From: Devosia sp. YR412
GTDB lineage: Bacteria > Pseudomonadota > Alphaproteobacteria > Rhizobiales > Devosiaceae
NCBI RefSeq assembly: GCF_900110945.1
Contig: NZ_FOFL01000005.1
Span: forward strand, 62,001 to 126,000
DNA: 64,000 nucleotides
Direction of reading: 5' to 3'
In this document: in pieces, positions 49,791 through 59,253 of the stretch
How the letters are laid out: every line of letters begins with the position of its first letter
How positions within the stretch are numbered: the stretch's first letter is position 1
Program-made: the position numbers and the translations under genes
The notes under the pieces: model-generated
Databases searched by the model: none
Seen by the model: only the letters and a program-made list of their open reading frames with translations
What the model was told of the DNA's origin: nothing

Positions 49791-51296
49791 TTACTTGAAG
49801 CCGATCTCGGCCAGCTGCAGTTGCTGGTTGGTCGCGATGGTCGGCGTGAAGTCGAGGCGTTCGCTGACGCGGCTGAGGCCAACCATGTGGAACAGCAGGA
49901 CGTCGGCAACGATGTCGTCATGGACATACTTGAACACGTCGGACCAGAGGGCCGCACGTTCGTCGCCGGTAGCGGCTGAAGCCTTGGCGATCAGCTCGTC
50001 GACCTTGGGGTCGTTGACGCCCGACTGGGTGCCCTGGCTGCTGTACTTGAAGAACATCGAGAACACCGGGTCGCCGCGGCTGTTGTCATGCTGTGCAAGG
50101 ACGAGACGCGTGCCTTCGCTCTCGGGATAGGGCTTGGAGTAATACTGCTCGTGCTCGGCAACTTCGACCATGCGCAACGTCGCCTTGAAGCCGACTTCGT
50201 TGAACATCTGCACCAGGGCTTCGGAAACCTCGGTCACATTGGGGAAGTTCTCGGTACGGGCAACCACTTCGATCGGCAGGCTGACATCGACGCCATCGGC
50301 CTGGGCTTCGGCGAGCAGCTTCTTGGCCAGTTCCGGATCATAGGCGGGCGGCGACAGGTCCGGGTTCCAGCCCAGGGTCGTCGGCGGCACCATGGCCACG
50401 GCCAGCTCGGTACCTTCTGGCAGGACGGTGCCGATAAAGGCCTCGCGATCGATAGCAGCATTCAGCGCCTGGCGAACGCGGATATCGCTCGTCGGGGCAT
50501 CCTGGCTGTCGATGCGCAGATAGACGGTTTCAGAATTGAGATAGCTGAAGTCGGTCGCCTTGTTGTCAGCCACTTCGGCGGTGATCTGCGGCGCGATATC
50601 GGCTTCACCGGCGGCAACCATGCCCGCACGAACGGCTGGCTCGGAGCGGAACAGATAGGTGGCCTTGGTCACGGCAGGCTGGGTGCCCCAATAGTCTTCG
50701 CGGCGGTCGAGCACGATCTGCTGGCCGGCTGTCCATTCGCTCATCACGTAAGGACCGGTGCCGATCGGATCACGCACGAATTCCATCGGCGTTTCCGACG
50801 GAACGATGGTGACGAGGCTCATCAGCAGCGGCAGCACGGGCTGGGCCGGCTCGGCCTTGACGTCCACGGTCAGGTCGTCGACCACGGTGAAGGTCAGGGC
50901 GGTGTCGGCAAAGTAGCGCTTGCTCTCGCAGGTCAGCTGGTCGGAGAACACGCGGTCGAAGGAATGCTTGACGTCGGCCGCATCGAACGTGGTGCCGTCG
51001 GAGAACTTGACGCCATCACGCAGCTTGAACTGCCAGGTGCCGTCACCCTTGTCTTCCCAGCTGTCGGCCAGGCGAGGCATCAGGCCCTTGTCGCCACGCA
51101 CGTCCAGCTCGGTCAGCGTTTCGCTGATATTCTGCAGCACGACGCGGCCGATATTGGAACGGGTCGCCATGCAGGGCTCGACCAGATCAAGCTCTTCGCT
51201 CAGCACGACGGTGATATCGGTGTCTGCCTGCGCCATGGCTGGCGCGACAGCGCTCGACGCGAGCAACGCGCCGATCAAAACATGCTTCAAGATCAA
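49791..51296 (-). CDS. ABC transporter substrate-binding protein, family 5
   Basis: A 501-residue periplasmic protein of the SBP_bac_5 (peptide/nickel/oligosaccharide) family. A signal peptide at residues 1-22 ends AMA before QADTDI. The mature part shows family features such as LAEEL-type N-terminal strand (TDITVVLSEELDLVEP), VKHSFDRVF, DPIGTGPYVMSEW and RVRQALNAAIDRE. The start is TTG 51296, with GGGAGAG upstream; no in-frame ATG exists near the signal peptide. It is the first gene of the seven-gene leftward operon, expressed from a clear promoter at 51401-51429. Confidence 0.93.
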   Translation of the reverse strand: MILKHVLIGALLASSAVAPAMAQADTDITVVLSEELDLVEPCMATRSNIGRVVLQNISETLTELDVRGDKGLMPRLADSWEDKGDGTWQFKLRDGVKFSDGTTFDAADVKHSFDRVFSDQLTCESKRYFADTALTFTVVDDLTVDVKAEPAQPVLPLLMSLVTIVPSETPMEFVRDPIGTGPYVMSEWTAGQQIVLDRREDYWGTQPAVTKATYLFRSEPAVRAGMVAAGEADIAPQITAEVADNKATDFSYLNSETVYLRIDSQDAPTSDIRVRQALNAAIDREAFIGTVLPEGTELAVAMVPPTTLGWNPDLSPPAYDPELAKKLLAEAQADGVDVSLPIEVVARTENFPNVTEVSEALVQMFNEVGFKATLRMVEVAEHEQYYSKPYPESEGTRLVLAQHDNSRGDPVFSMFFKYSSQGTQSGVNDPKVDELIAKASAATGDERAALWSDVFKYVHDDIVADVLLFHMVGLSRVSERLDFTPTIATNQQLQLAEIGFK

Positions 51297-51400
51297 TTCT
51301 ACTCTCCCATCGCAGCTGCAGTTCGCGGCATGGGCGGCGCTGCGGAGCGCCCATGCAAATTCCTCCTGGCCGTCCCCAACGGGTATTCCGGCGTGACCGC

Positions 51401-51429
51401 ACTATCTCGTTACAACCATAAGTTGTCAA
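51401..51429 (-). promoter_or_regulatory. promoter of the leftward transport operon
   Basis: On the minus strand TTGACA (51429-51424) and GATAGT (51406-51401) are separated by 17 bases, a good sigma70-type promoter, about 105 bp before the binding-protein start. The -35 box lies within GTTGTCAA (plus strand, 51422-51429), a sequence mirrored at the opposite promoter. The 301-bp gap is distinctly AT-rich in the middle and holds no gene. Confidence 0.65.
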
Positions 51430-51544
51430 ACAAAAATCCAGATAGGCACTTCGAGCACGGTAGACATTCAATTAAACCATTGTTTCTTAATTATAAAAGT
51501 TCTGACTTGCGCGCCATCTAGCAATCTCGGCGTCAAATAATAAC

Positions 51545-51571
51545 TTGACAACAAAGGCGTCGATGTAATGT
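51545..51571 (+). promoter_or_regulatory. promoter of the rightward catabolic operon
   Basis: TTGACA at 51545 is followed after 15 bases by TAATGT; the spacing is short, so the -10 is uncertain. The -35 lies within TTGACAAC, the exact reverse complement of the GTTGTCAA box over the leftward promoter, 115 bp apart. One regulator could control both operons through this inverted pair. Confidence 0.5.
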
Positions 51572-51597
51572 TTGGGTCAACCAAAAGAGGAGGTGGC

Positions 51598-52770
51598 ATG
51601 ACACCGGAGGAGATCGAGATTCGCATGACGGGGCAGGTGACTGCCCTGCCGCACGGGCTGTCCGAGGCCTATCTGTCATCGCCCATGGTGCAGAACCATG
51701 CCGCCTTCATCGAACTGCTTGATGACGGTTCGCTGGCCTGCCTGTGGTTCGGCGGCACGCTCGAGGGCAAGTCCGATATCTCGATCTATGGCTCCACTCT
51801 GGCGCCCGGCGCCGATCGCTGGTCAGCGCCCGCGCGTCTCAGCCATGATCCCGATCGCAGCGAACAAAACCCGGTGCTGACCCGCAACGGGCAGGGGCAG
51901 TGGCAATTGATCCATACCGCCCAGCCCTCCGGCAATCAGGACGAGTGCCTGCTGCGCCGTCGCGATATCGGCTTCAGCCATGGCGCCTTTACCGCTGGTG
52001 AACCCGACCTGATCGATCTGCCGCTCGGCACCTTCGTGCGCGGCCGCCTCGTGCGCCGCACCGATGGCGCTTGGATGATGCCGGTGTTTCGCTGCATTTC
52101 GCGTCCCGGCCAGCGCTGGAACGGCAGCCACGATACCGCCGGCGTAGCCGTCAGCCAGGACGACGGCAAGAGCTGGTCGCTGAGCGAAGTGCCCGGCTCG
52201 ATCGGCTCGGTGCATATGACCATCGTGCCGCTCGACGGCGATCACATGGTCGCCTTCTACCGCCGCCGTCAGTCGGACTTCGTGCATCGCTCGGAAAGCC
52301 TTGATGGAGGCGTCACCTGGTCGGCACCCGAGGCGACCGACGTGCCCAACAACAATTCCTCCATCAACGTCGTGCGCCTTGCCGACAGGCGGCTTGCCAT
52401 GGTGTGCAACCCGATCTCGGCAGCCACCTCCGACGATCGCCGCGTCTCGCTCTATGACGAGATCGAGGAGGGCGACGACCGCCCCGACGCCACCGGCGGC
52501 TGCGCGCCGATCTGGGGCGTGCCACGAGCGCCAATGACGCTCTGCATTTCATCCGATGGCGGCCTGACCTGGCCACTGCGCAAGATCATCGACCACAGTC
52601 CCGGCACCTGCCTTTCGAACAATTCGCTCGATGGCCGCAATAAGGAACTGTCCTACCCCTATCTGCTGGAAGGTCCGGACGGCGCAATCCACGTCGCCTA
52701 CACCTATTTCCGGCGCGCCATCAAATATGTCCGTCTCCCTGCGGGATGGATCGACGGAGAACAAAAGTGA
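51598..52770 (+). CDS. cytoplasmic sialidase-fold (BNR/Asp-box) glycosidase-like protein
   Basis: A 390-residue six-bladed propeller protein of the exo-sialidase/neuraminidase group. Three Asp boxes are visible: SQDDGKSW (about residue 190), SLDGGVTW (about 235) and SSDGGLTW (about 318). [16 protein letters not shown] and RSEQNPVL belong to conserved active-site loops. No signal peptide is present, so it would act on imported material. ATG 51598 is preceded by AGAGGAGG; the ten residues upstream are not conserved. It opens the rightward operon and overlaps the next gene by four bases. Relatives act on varied glycosides, so true sialidase activity is not assured. Confidence 0.85.
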   Translation: MTPEEIEIRMTGQVTALPHGLSEAYLSSPMVQNHAAFIELLDDGSLACLWFGGTLEGKSDISIYGSTLAPGADRWSAPARLSHDPDRSEQNPVLTRNGQGQWQLIHTAQPSGNQDECLLRRRDIGFSHGAFTAGEPDLIDLPLGTFVRGRLVRRTDGAWMMPVFRCISRPGQRWNGSHDTAGVAVSQDDGKSWSLSEVPGSIGSVHMTIVPLDGDHMVAFYRRRQSDFVHRSESLDGGVTWSAPEATDVPNNNSSINVVRLADRRLAMVCNPISAATSDDRRVSLYDEIEEGDDRPDATGGCAPIWGVPRAPMTLCISSDGGLTWPLRKIIDHSPGTCLSNNSLDGRNKELSYPYLLEGPDGAIHVAYTYFRRAIKYVRLPAGWIDGEQK

Positions 52771-53717
52771 GCGACATTATCGGCATCACCATGGGCGACC
52801 CGGCAGGCGTCGGCCCCGAGATCGCGGTTCGCGCCCTGGCGCAGATGAGCGCTGAAGACCGCGCTCGCACCCGCATCTATGGCAATCGCGCCACGCTCGA
52901 TCTCGCCAAGGCCGCCACCGGCGCCGACATCGACCTCGATGGCTTCGTCGAAGACCTGCCCATCGAAGGCGGCCCGCTGCCCTGGGGCAAGCTCGATCCG
53001 CGCGCCGGCGACGCCGCCTTCCGCTTCATCGAAAAGGCCGTGCGCGATGCCGAAGCCGGCAAGATCGGCTGCGTCGTCACCGCACCGATCAACAAGGAAG
53101 CGCTTAACCTCGCTGGCCACCACTATGATGGTCACACTGGCATGCTGACTGCGCTGACCGGCCAGAAATCGGCCTTCATGCTGCTGGCTTCCGAGCGCCT
53201 TAAGGTCATCCACGTCTCGACCCACGTCTCGCTTAAAACCGCCATCGATCGCGCCACGCCCGAACGCATCCTCGCCACCATCCGCGCCGGCAATGACCAC
53301 CTCAAGCGTATCGGCTATGCCAGCCCGCGCATTGCCGTCGCCGGCATCAATCCCCATTGCGGCGAAAACGGCCTGTTCGGCACCGAAGACGACCTGCAGG
53401 TTGTGCCCGCCGTTGCCATGGCCCGCGCCGAAGGCATTGACGTGCAGGGACCGATCTCGGCCGACACGCTCTACTATCGCGCCTACAATGGCGCCTTCGA
53501 CCTGGTCATCGCGCAATATCACGATCAGGGCCACATTCCGATCAAGCTGGTGGCCTTCGACACCGCCGTCAATGTCTCGATCGGCCTGCCGATCGACCGC
53601 ACCTCGGTCGATCACGGCACGGCCTTCGACATTGCCGGCACCGGCAAGGCGAACCATACCAATATGAACGAAGCCATTGCCTATGCGCGCCGTCTGGCCG
53701 CCGGGAGGAAGTCATGA
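52767..53717 (+). CDS. PdxA2-like 4-hydroxythreonine-4-phosphate dehydrogenase family protein
   Basis: A 316-residue NAD-dependent oxidative decarboxylase of the PdxA family. [12 protein letters not shown] opens the protein, HYDGHTGML supplies a metal His near residue 125, [12 protein letters not shown] binds cofactor, and [10 protein letters not shown] supplies further metal/substrate residues. Housekeeping PdxA makes vitamin B6, but next to a DUF1537 kinase PdxA2 proteins convert 4-phospho-D-threonate or -erythronate to DHAP, which is the likely role here. GTG 52767 is preferred over ATG 52746 because GGAG precedes it and it overlaps the upstream stop (GTGA). Confidence 0.9.
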   Translation: MSDIIGITMGDPAGVGPEIAVRALAQMSAEDRARTRIYGNRATLDLAKAATGADIDLDGFVEDLPIEGGPLPWGKLDPRAGDAAFRFIEKAVRDAEAGKIGCVVTAPINKEALNLAGHHYDGHTGMLTALTGQKSAFMLLASERLKVIHVSTHVSLKTAIDRATPERILATIRAGNDHLKRIGYASPRIAVAGINPHCGENGLFGTEDDLQVVPAVAMARAEGIDVQGPISADTLYYRAYNGAFDLVIAQYHDQGHIPIKLVAFDTAVNVSIGLPIDRTSVDHGTAFDIAGTGKANHTNMNEAIAYARRLAAGRKS

Positions 53718-54643
53718 ATCCAGCGACCAAACTGCCCGTCCACGGCGTCTTCTGCGCCTCGGCCACGCCCGTCCTTGAAAAAGGCACGCCCGACCACGCC
53801 GCTTTCGCAACCCATGCCAAGGCGCTGATCGAAGAGGGCTGCGACGGCATTGCGCTGCTCGGCACCACCGGCGAAGCAAATAGCTTTTCCATCGCCCAGC
53901 GCCAGGACCTGCTCGAAAAGCTCATCGCCGCCGGCCTTGATCCCAAGCGCCTGCTGCCCGGCACCTCGCAGACCAATGTCGCCGATACCGTCACCCTGAT
54001 GCGCCACGCCGTACAGGCCGGCGTCAAGGCCACGGTCGTCCTGCCACCCTTCTACTACAAGGGTGTCAGCGACGAGGGCCTGTTCCGCTTCTACGCCGAA
54101 GCTATCGAGGGCGTGGGCAGCAATGACCTGCGTGTCCTGCTCTACCACATCCCGCCGATCGCCCAGGTCGGCCTCTCGGTGGAACTCGTCGGCCGCCTGC
54201 TCGAAGCCTTCCCCGGCATTGTAGTCGGCATCAAGGACAGCTCCGGCAAGCTCGAAAGCATGCAGCAATTCGCCAGCAGCTTCGAGAATTTCTCGGTGCT
54301 GGCAGGCGCCGATCCCTTCATGCTGCCGCTGCTGCGCTCCGGCGGGGCAGGGTGCATCACCTCGAGCTCAAACCTGATCGGCAAGCATCTGCGCGTGGTG
54401 TTCGACCATGCTCACGAGCCGGAAAATGCAGAGCTGGTTGACAAGGCGCAGGAACGCATCAACGCCTGGCGCGACCTGTCCAACGCCTATGTCCAGCTGC
54501 CCACCATCAAGGCCATGCTGGCCAAGCGCCGCAATCATCCCGGCTGGACGCGCGTCCGGCCGCCGCTGGTCGAGCTGACGGCCGCCGAGATCGACAAGGT
54601 GCAGGCCCAGATGACCGCGCTGGAGGCACAGGACAATGTCTGA
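53714..54643 (+). CDS. dihydrodipicolinate synthase/N-acetylneuraminate lyase family aldolase
   Basis: A 309-residue class I aldolase of the DapA/NanA family. The GTTGEA phosphate/carboxylate loop (about residues 50-55), the catalytic Tyr in LLYHIPP (about 142) and the Schiff-base Lys in GIKDSSG (about 171) are all present. Members cleave or form 2-keto acids with pyruvate. In this operon it is more likely catabolic (sialate-like or 2-keto-3-deoxy acid cleavage) than lysine biosynthetic. ATG overlaps the pdxA2 stop by four bases and the end overlaps the next gene by eight. Confidence 0.9.
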   Translation: MNPATKLPVHGVFCASATPVLEKGTPDHAAFATHAKALIEEGCDGIALLGTTGEANSFSIAQRQDLLEKLIAAGLDPKRLLPGTSQTNVADTVTLMRHAVQAGVKATVVLPPFYYKGVSDEGLFRFYAEAIEGVGSNDLRVLLYHIPPIAQVGLSVELVGRLLEAFPGIVVGIKDSSGKLESMQQFASSFENFSVLAGADPFMLPLLRSGGAGCITSSSNLIGKHLRVVFDHAHEPENAELVDKAQERINAWRDLSNAYVQLPTIKAMLAKRRNHPGWTRVRPPLVELTAAEIDKVQAQMTALEAQDNV

Positions 54644-55772
54644 ACCCGTCCTCTCCATGGCGCGGCCGATAACCCTGCTGCAGCCAGCCCGGCTTGAAAT
54701 TGGGGCAGGGGCCGTCACCCGCCTCGCCGAATGGGCCGCCGCCTATCAGCGCGCCTTCGTCGTCGCCATGGCGCCGACCGTCGGTTTCGTCGACCGCATC
54801 GGTCTCACCGGTGCTGTCGAAACCTTCATCGACCTGCCACCCGAACCCGACCTGCCGGCTGTCGAAGCCGTGCTGGCTGCTGCGCGCGCCTTCAAGCCCG
54901 ACCTGGTGATCGGTCTCGGCGGCGGCTCGGTGATGGATGTCGCCAAGCTGGTCGCCGTGCTGTGGGACAGCGAACAGTCGGTTCCCGACGTCGTCGGCGT
55001 CGGCAAGGTGCAGGGCCGCCGCACCGCGCTCGCCCAGGTGCCCACCACCTCCGGCACCGGCTCGGAAGCCGGCATCCGCTCGCTGGTCACCAATCCGGCA
55101 ACGCTGGCCAAGATGGCCGTCGAAAGCCAGTTCATGCTGGCCGATATCGCCATTCTCGACCCCGAACTGACCTATTCGGTGCCTGCCGCGGTCACCGCCG
55201 CCACCGGCGTCGATGCTCTGGCCCATTGCGTTGAAGCCTTCACCAATATCAAGGCCCATCCGCTAATCGACGGCTATGCCACGCTCGGCATCGAACTGGT
55301 CGGCCGCTATCTGGCCCGCGCCGTCAAGGATGGCACCGATACCGAAGCCCGCGCCGGCATGATGCTCGCCTCCTACTATGGCGGCGTCTGCCTCGGCCCG
55401 GTCAACACGGCCGGCGGCCACGCTCTGGCTTACCCACTGGGCACGCGTCTCAAACTGCCGCATGGCCTGGCCAATGCGATCATCTTCCCGCATGTCCTGG
55501 CCTTCAACGCCACGGCCCGCCCGGAAAAGACCGCCACCATCATGGCCGCCCTTGGCCTCTCCGCCGGCGCGGATGAAACGTCCGTTCGCGCTGCTGCCCA
55601 TGGCTATTGCCGCGATCTCGGTGTCGAAATGAGCCTGTCGCGCCACGGCGCCAAAGCCGAAGATCTGCCGCTGTTCGCCGAAGAAGCCTTCGCCATCAAG
55701 CGCCTGATCGACAACAACCCGCGTCCACTCGAACTCGCCGATATCCAGGCGATCTTCACCAGCGCACTGTAA
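54636..55772 (+). CDS. iron-containing alcohol dehydrogenase
   Basis: A 378-residue group III (Fe-type) dehydrogenase. The NAD-binding GGGSVMDVAKLVA (about residues 95-107), TTSGTGSEAG near 135, and the metal ligands in ALAHCVEAF, GGHALAYPLG and LPHGLANAI are typical. Related enzymes reduce maleylacetate, lactaldehyde or 1,3-diols. It closes the rightward catabolic operon and may interconvert an aldehyde released by the aldolase and its alcohol; this is inference. Two GGGCAGGG octamers (54345, 54703) lie in this and the preceding gene. Confidence 0.92.
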   Translation: MSEPVLSMARPITLLQPARLEIGAGAVTRLAEWAAAYQRAFVVAMAPTVGFVDRIGLTGAVETFIDLPPEPDLPAVEAVLAAARAFKPDLVIGLGGGSVMDVAKLVAVLWDSEQSVPDVVGVGKVQGRRTALAQVPTTSGTGSEAGIRSLVTNPATLAKMAVESQFMLADIAILDPELTYSVPAAVTAATGVDALAHCVEAFTNIKAHPLIDGYATLGIELVGRYLARAVKDGTDTEARAGMMLASYYGGVCLGPVNTAGGHALAYPLGTRLKLPHGLANAIIFPHVLAFNATARPEKTATIMAALGLSAGADETSVRAAAHGYCRDLGVEMSLSRHGAKAEDLPLFAEEAFAIKRLIDNNPRPLELADIQAIFTSAL

Positions 55773-55777
55773 AAACA

Positions 55778-55805
55778 ACGGACGTCCTGGGAGCAGGGCG
55801 TCCGT
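55778..55805 (+). terminator. hairpin after the rightward catabolic operon
   Basis: ACGGACGTCCT pairs with AGGGCGTCCGT (one G-T pair) around GGGAGC, five bases after the stop codon. No T run follows, so it may protect the mRNA 3' end or act with Rho rather than alone. The remaining sequence to 56003 shows nothing else I can support. Confidence 0.55.
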
Positions 55806-56003
55806 CAACCGCTGGAATTGCGACAAGCTTCCACATCTCTGATCGTCTTGCAGCTTGCCGGCTGCCGCCCATCCTGCTGGCAATTTATCGCAGTGCCCGC
55901 TGGGTGCTGCGATCTGATCACAAATCGAGCGCAGTGCTGAAATTTTATTGCGGCTCAGCCATTAGGCGATCAAGAATATGGCCATCCGCTGGGGAGACGG
56001 TTG

Positions 56004-56273
56004 ATGTCGTTGATGCTTATAGAGCTTGCGCGGAACCTGCGCGCAGCACCTCCCGAAATGATCGAAACAGTTGCCTGCACCATCTACGACACCGATGAGG
56101 ACATCGTGGACGAGGCAATTGCCGATCATGTCGCCAAGGGGGACACGAGCTGGCTTGAAGGACGTCACCCACGGCTCGCCTGGGAACAGGTCGAAGCCTC
56201 GGTGCAGGAGGCCTATCGACGTCGGGCCAGGGCGGCAATTTCGGTCCTTGCGAGTTCTGTACGCCCCACTTGA
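56004..56273 (+). CDS. hypothetical protein, 89 aa
   Basis: A small, mostly helical acidic protein (ETVACTIYDTDEDIVDEAIADHVAKGDTSWLEG, then AWEQVEASVQEAYRRRARAA). No known domain, membrane segment or signal peptide. ATG 56004 is preceded by GGGGAGACGG. It sits 69 bp before the LuxR-type regulator gene in the same direction, so the two may be one unit. I do not recognise a family. Confidence 0.6.
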   Translation: MSLMLIELARNLRAAPPEMIETVACTIYDTDEDIVDEAIADHVAKGDTSWLEGRHPRLAWEQVEASVQEAYRRRARAAISVLASSVRPT

Positions 56274-56342
56274 CCGCCCCATAACCATCTCACAACACTC
56301 AATTACAGCGTCCTACTGACTCGGCCCAAAGCGGTGGAACTC

Positions 56343-57062
56343 ATGCACGCAGCCCTCAGGACATTCGAATTCGTCGAACGTGTCGCCGCGTCCGACAATG
56401 CCGGAGACATTGCAGCCTTGCTGTTGTCGGAGGCCGAACAGCTGGGGTTTTCCGGCCTGGCCATGGGGTGGCTACCACCACCCGATTCTGCAGAAAAGGC
56501 CCGCTTCGAAGTGGCCGCGCTGCCGCCGGAATATTTTCGGCGCTACGCGGAAAACCACTATGAGCGGGACTCGGCCATCGTCAGCCACATGCAGACCACC
56601 ACGGCACCATTCCGCTGGGACGAGGTGAAAGTGGATGTCGAGGCCCAGCCGATTGCCCACAAGATCTTGCAGGAAGCCTGGGACTTTGACGTGCGATGGG
56701 GCTGGAGCATTCCGATCTATTCGCAGCACAGGCTGACCGGCTTTGTCACGACATCTGCCGCACTGAAAATCGACGACGGCATGGATACCGATCAGCTGCA
56801 TCTGATGACGCTTTGCGCACATTCGCGCATTCTGGATTTACAGACCGCATCCAGAGCCGCTCTGCCGATACTGAGTGAGCGGGAGCGTGAAGTGGTGACC
56901 TGGCTGGCCGCCGGCAAGACCGCCGATGACGTGTCCTGCATCTTGAGAATTTCACCGCGAACCGTGCATGCCCATATTGCCGCTGCCGGCCACAAGTTCG
57001 GCACGTCCAACAGCACCCATACGGTTGTGGAAGCCATCCGGCGCAAGCAGATCTCGATCTAG
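56343..57062 (+). CDS. orphan LuxR-family regulator with autoinducer-binding domain
   Basis: A 239-residue quorum-sensing type regulator. The N-terminal autoinducer-binding domain (about residues 15-155) retains the landmark YFRRYAENHYERDS and FRWDEV positions, equivalent to the Trp/Tyr/Asp pocket of TraR; the Pro after the Asp is Ser. The C-terminal GerE HTH is LSEREREVVTWLAAGKTADDVSCILRIS PRTVHAH (about 175-210). A GTG at 56334 is possible, but ATG 56343 has GGTGGA upstream. No LuxI synthase gene is nearby, so it is a LuxR solo. Confidence 0.88.
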   Translation: MHAALRTFEFVERVAASDNAGDIAALLLSEAEQLGFSGLAMGWLPPPDSAEKARFEVAALPPEYFRRYAENHYERDSAIVSHMQTTTAPFRWDEVKVDVEAQPIAHKILQEAWDFDVRWGWSIPIYSQHRLTGFVTTSAALKIDDGMDTDQLHLMTLCAHSRILDLQTASRAALPILSEREREVVTWLAAGKTADDVSCILRISPRTVHAHIAAAGHKFGTSNSTHTVVEAIRRKQISI

Positions 57063-57590
57063 CTGGTTTTTGAGCTTGCGCTTGGCGCTAGCAGAAGGTT
57101 GAGCGTGCAGGGGTGATCAATTGTGGGCTCACTGTGGTTCGTGCCTGTCTGTCCCTCCGACAGCCCCAGCCAAGCGTACACGGTGACAGTGGTTGATGCA
57201 TACGACCACTTTAGTTGCTGCGGTCCGATGGGGTTTTTAACGTAGAAGCTGCGGTCGTTTTGAATTTCGTATCAAAATCAAAGGATTGCCTTCCTTCACT
57301 ATTGGTCGTTTTGGGCTTGCCTGGATTGAACCTTGTCTTACCGAAGTGCATCTCAGGCGGCAGCTTCCCGTTGACGTCGAGCTTGAAAAAAGTCTGCGGC
57401 AGCGTCTAGGTCGGACAACCGATCCGTCAGCCATTCGACGTTCATCAATGCGCGTGACGCTATCCGACGAGACTGCCAATCTGTCATCTCCAGACTTTTG
57501 ACCCGAGCCGCCTCGATTTCCATTAGAACTACATTGGCAAAAACCTCGTATGCCCGGCTCCTTGCGGCGTTCCGTCGGCGGGTCGTGCGC
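57063..57590. other. gene-poor stretch before the ggt remnant
   Basis: About 530 bp without a supportable gene. The composition is lower in GC than the surroundings (for example 57230-57300), and small open frames occur on both strands, none with a recognised domain or good ribosome-binding site. A minus-strand frame at 57353-57604 (EVFANVVLMEIEAARV near its N-terminus) reads like protein but cannot be assigned. The region probably contains the breakpoint that removed the 5' part of ggt. No inverted-repeat ends or transposase fragments were recognised. Confidence 0.4.
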
Positions 57591-58235
57591 GCGCTGCTCG
57601 ACAAGACCTATCTCAAGTCCCGCGCCACGCTGATCGACGCGGAGCAGGCCGGCGATTTCGGTGCCGGCGCACCAACCGCCGGTGGCACGGTCTATCTGAC
57701 CGCTGCCGATTCCGACGGCATGATGGTCTGCTTCATCCAGTCCAACTATTCCGGCTTCGGTTCAGGCGTGGCGGTGCCCGAAACTGGCATCCACCTGCAA
57801 AATCGTGGCCTTGGCTTCACCCTGCAGCCCGGCCATCCCAATCAGGTCGGGCCGCGTAAGCGCCCCTTTCACACGATCATTCCTGGCTTCATCATGAAAA
57901 CCGGCGGGCCGCTGACTAGCTTTGGCGTCTTGGGTGGGCCCATGCAGGCCCAGGGGCATTTGCAGATGCTGCTGCGCATGAATGTCTTCGGCCAGGATCC
58001 GCAGGCCGCAAGCGATGCCCCGCGCTGGCGCTTCGTCTCCGGACGAAAACTGGCGCTGGAGGCCGAAATGCCGCCGGAGACGGTTGCTGCGCTTCGGCGG
58101 CTGGGCCATGAGATCACCATGGAAAGCCCCGATCAGGCCTTTGCCTTTGGTGGTGCACAGATCATCCACCGGCTGGAACACGGCTATGTCGGCGGGTCGG
58201 ATCATCGCAAGGACGGAGCCGCAATTGGCTTCTAA
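57591..58235 (+). pseudogene. gamma-glutamyltransferase, 5'-truncated remnant
   Basis: Recognisable similarity to YwrD-type gamma-glutamyltransferases begins around LLDKTYLKSRATLIDAEQ and runs to the natural end. It includes the autoprocessing/catalytic Thr region GGTVYLTAADSDG, FIQSNYSGFGSG, GHPNQVGPRKRPFHTIIPG and GGPMQAQGHLQ. The intact enzyme is about 530 residues; only the end of the large subunit and the small subunit (about 215 residues) remain, with no start codon of its own. The open frame extends upstream to 57498 into unrelated sequence. Truncation, not a frameshift, is the defect. Confidence 0.82.
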
Positions 58236-58254
58236 GGCCGCCGGATTTAGCACT

Positions 58255-59234
58255 ATGTCACTGTCTGCCCGTCTCAAGCGTATCGGCCTCGATACCTATC
58301 TTTTCCTGCTCGCCGGTACCGTTCTGTTAGCCACGGTTTGCCCGCATCGGCACAGTTGGTCTCGACCGTGGCCTAAATTGCCGTTGCGCTGCTGTTCTTC
58401 ATCTATGGCGCCAAGCTTGATACCGCTTCCGTCGTCGCCGGACTGACCAATTGGCGGCTGCAATTGCTGGTCTTCGGCACGACCTATCTGGTCTTCCCGC
58501 TGGTTGGCCTCGGCCTGTCCTGGAGCCTTGCGCCATGGATCGATCCGTCGATCGCGCTGGGCATTCTGTTCCTTGCCGTTCTGCCCTCGACCGTCCAGTC
58601 ATCCATTGCCTTCACCTCCATGGCCCAGGGCAATGTACCGGCCGCCGTCTGCGCCGCATCGCTCTCCAATCTGGTAGGCGTCGTTGTGACACCCGCCTTG
58701 GCGGCGCTGCTGCTCTCCACCAGCGGCATGGGCATCCGGCTCGATGCCGTCTTCGGCATTGCAGTGCAGATCCTGCTGCCCTTCGTCGTCGGCCAGCTGC
58801 TGCGCCGCTGGATCGGCGCCTGGATTGTCCGGCACAAGAAGGTGACGCTGTTCGTCGATCGCGGCTCGATCCTGCTCATCGTTTATTCCGCCTTCAGCGC
58901 CGGCATGGTCGCCGGTATCTGGCAGCAGGTCAGCGGGACAACGCTCATTCTGCTGGTAGCGGCCGATATCGTCCTTCTGGCCGTGATCATCGGGGCGAGT
59001 ATACTGACGTCTAGGGCTGCCCGGCTGACCCACGCCGACAGCATGGTCATGCTGTTCTGCGGCTCGACCAAGAGCCTAGCCAGCGGCTTGCCGATTGCCA
59101 ATATCCTGTTTGTCGGCCAGTCCATCAGCCTGATAGTGCTGCCGCTCATGCTGTTCCACCAGCTGCAATTGTTTGTCTGTGCCGTGCTTGCGCAAAGGCA
59201 GGCCCATCGGCTGACGACCATGCAGGTTGCCTGA
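58255..59234 (+). pseudogene. SBF-like (bile acid:sodium symporter) membrane protein, frameshifted with a stop
   Basis: Two frames together encode one YfeH-type SBF symporter. The first (ATG 58255) reads MSLSARLKRIGLDTYLFLLAGTVLLATV and then loses similarity. The next frame resumes PASAQLVSTVA, meets a TAA at 58374, and continues IAVALLFFIYGAKLDTAS through eight or so helices to 59234. A one-base deletion around 58339-58345 plus the nonsense codon explain the break; restoring one base gives about 326 residues, the family length. ATG 58464 could only make a protein lacking the first helices. It starts 19 bp after the ggt remnant. Confidence 0.85.
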
Positions 59235-59253
59235 CATGTCCAAAGGATAGGTG

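Noticed and set aside
53714..54643. assignment as dapA (lysine biosynthesis) or nanA (sialic acid lyase)
   Set aside because: Catalytic residues are common to the whole superfamily and do not decide the substrate; operon context argues against dapA but does not prove nanA.
57110..57210. possible structured RNA (GGTTCG-like motif and short complementary segments)
   Set aside because: No cloverleaf, no CCA end and no T-stem complement; not a tRNA or tmRNA that I can support.
57237..57604. transposase or phage remnant upstream of the ggt fragment
   Set aside because: Lower GC and unassigned minus-strand frames raise suspicion, but no DDE motif, terminal inverted repeats or target duplication were seen.
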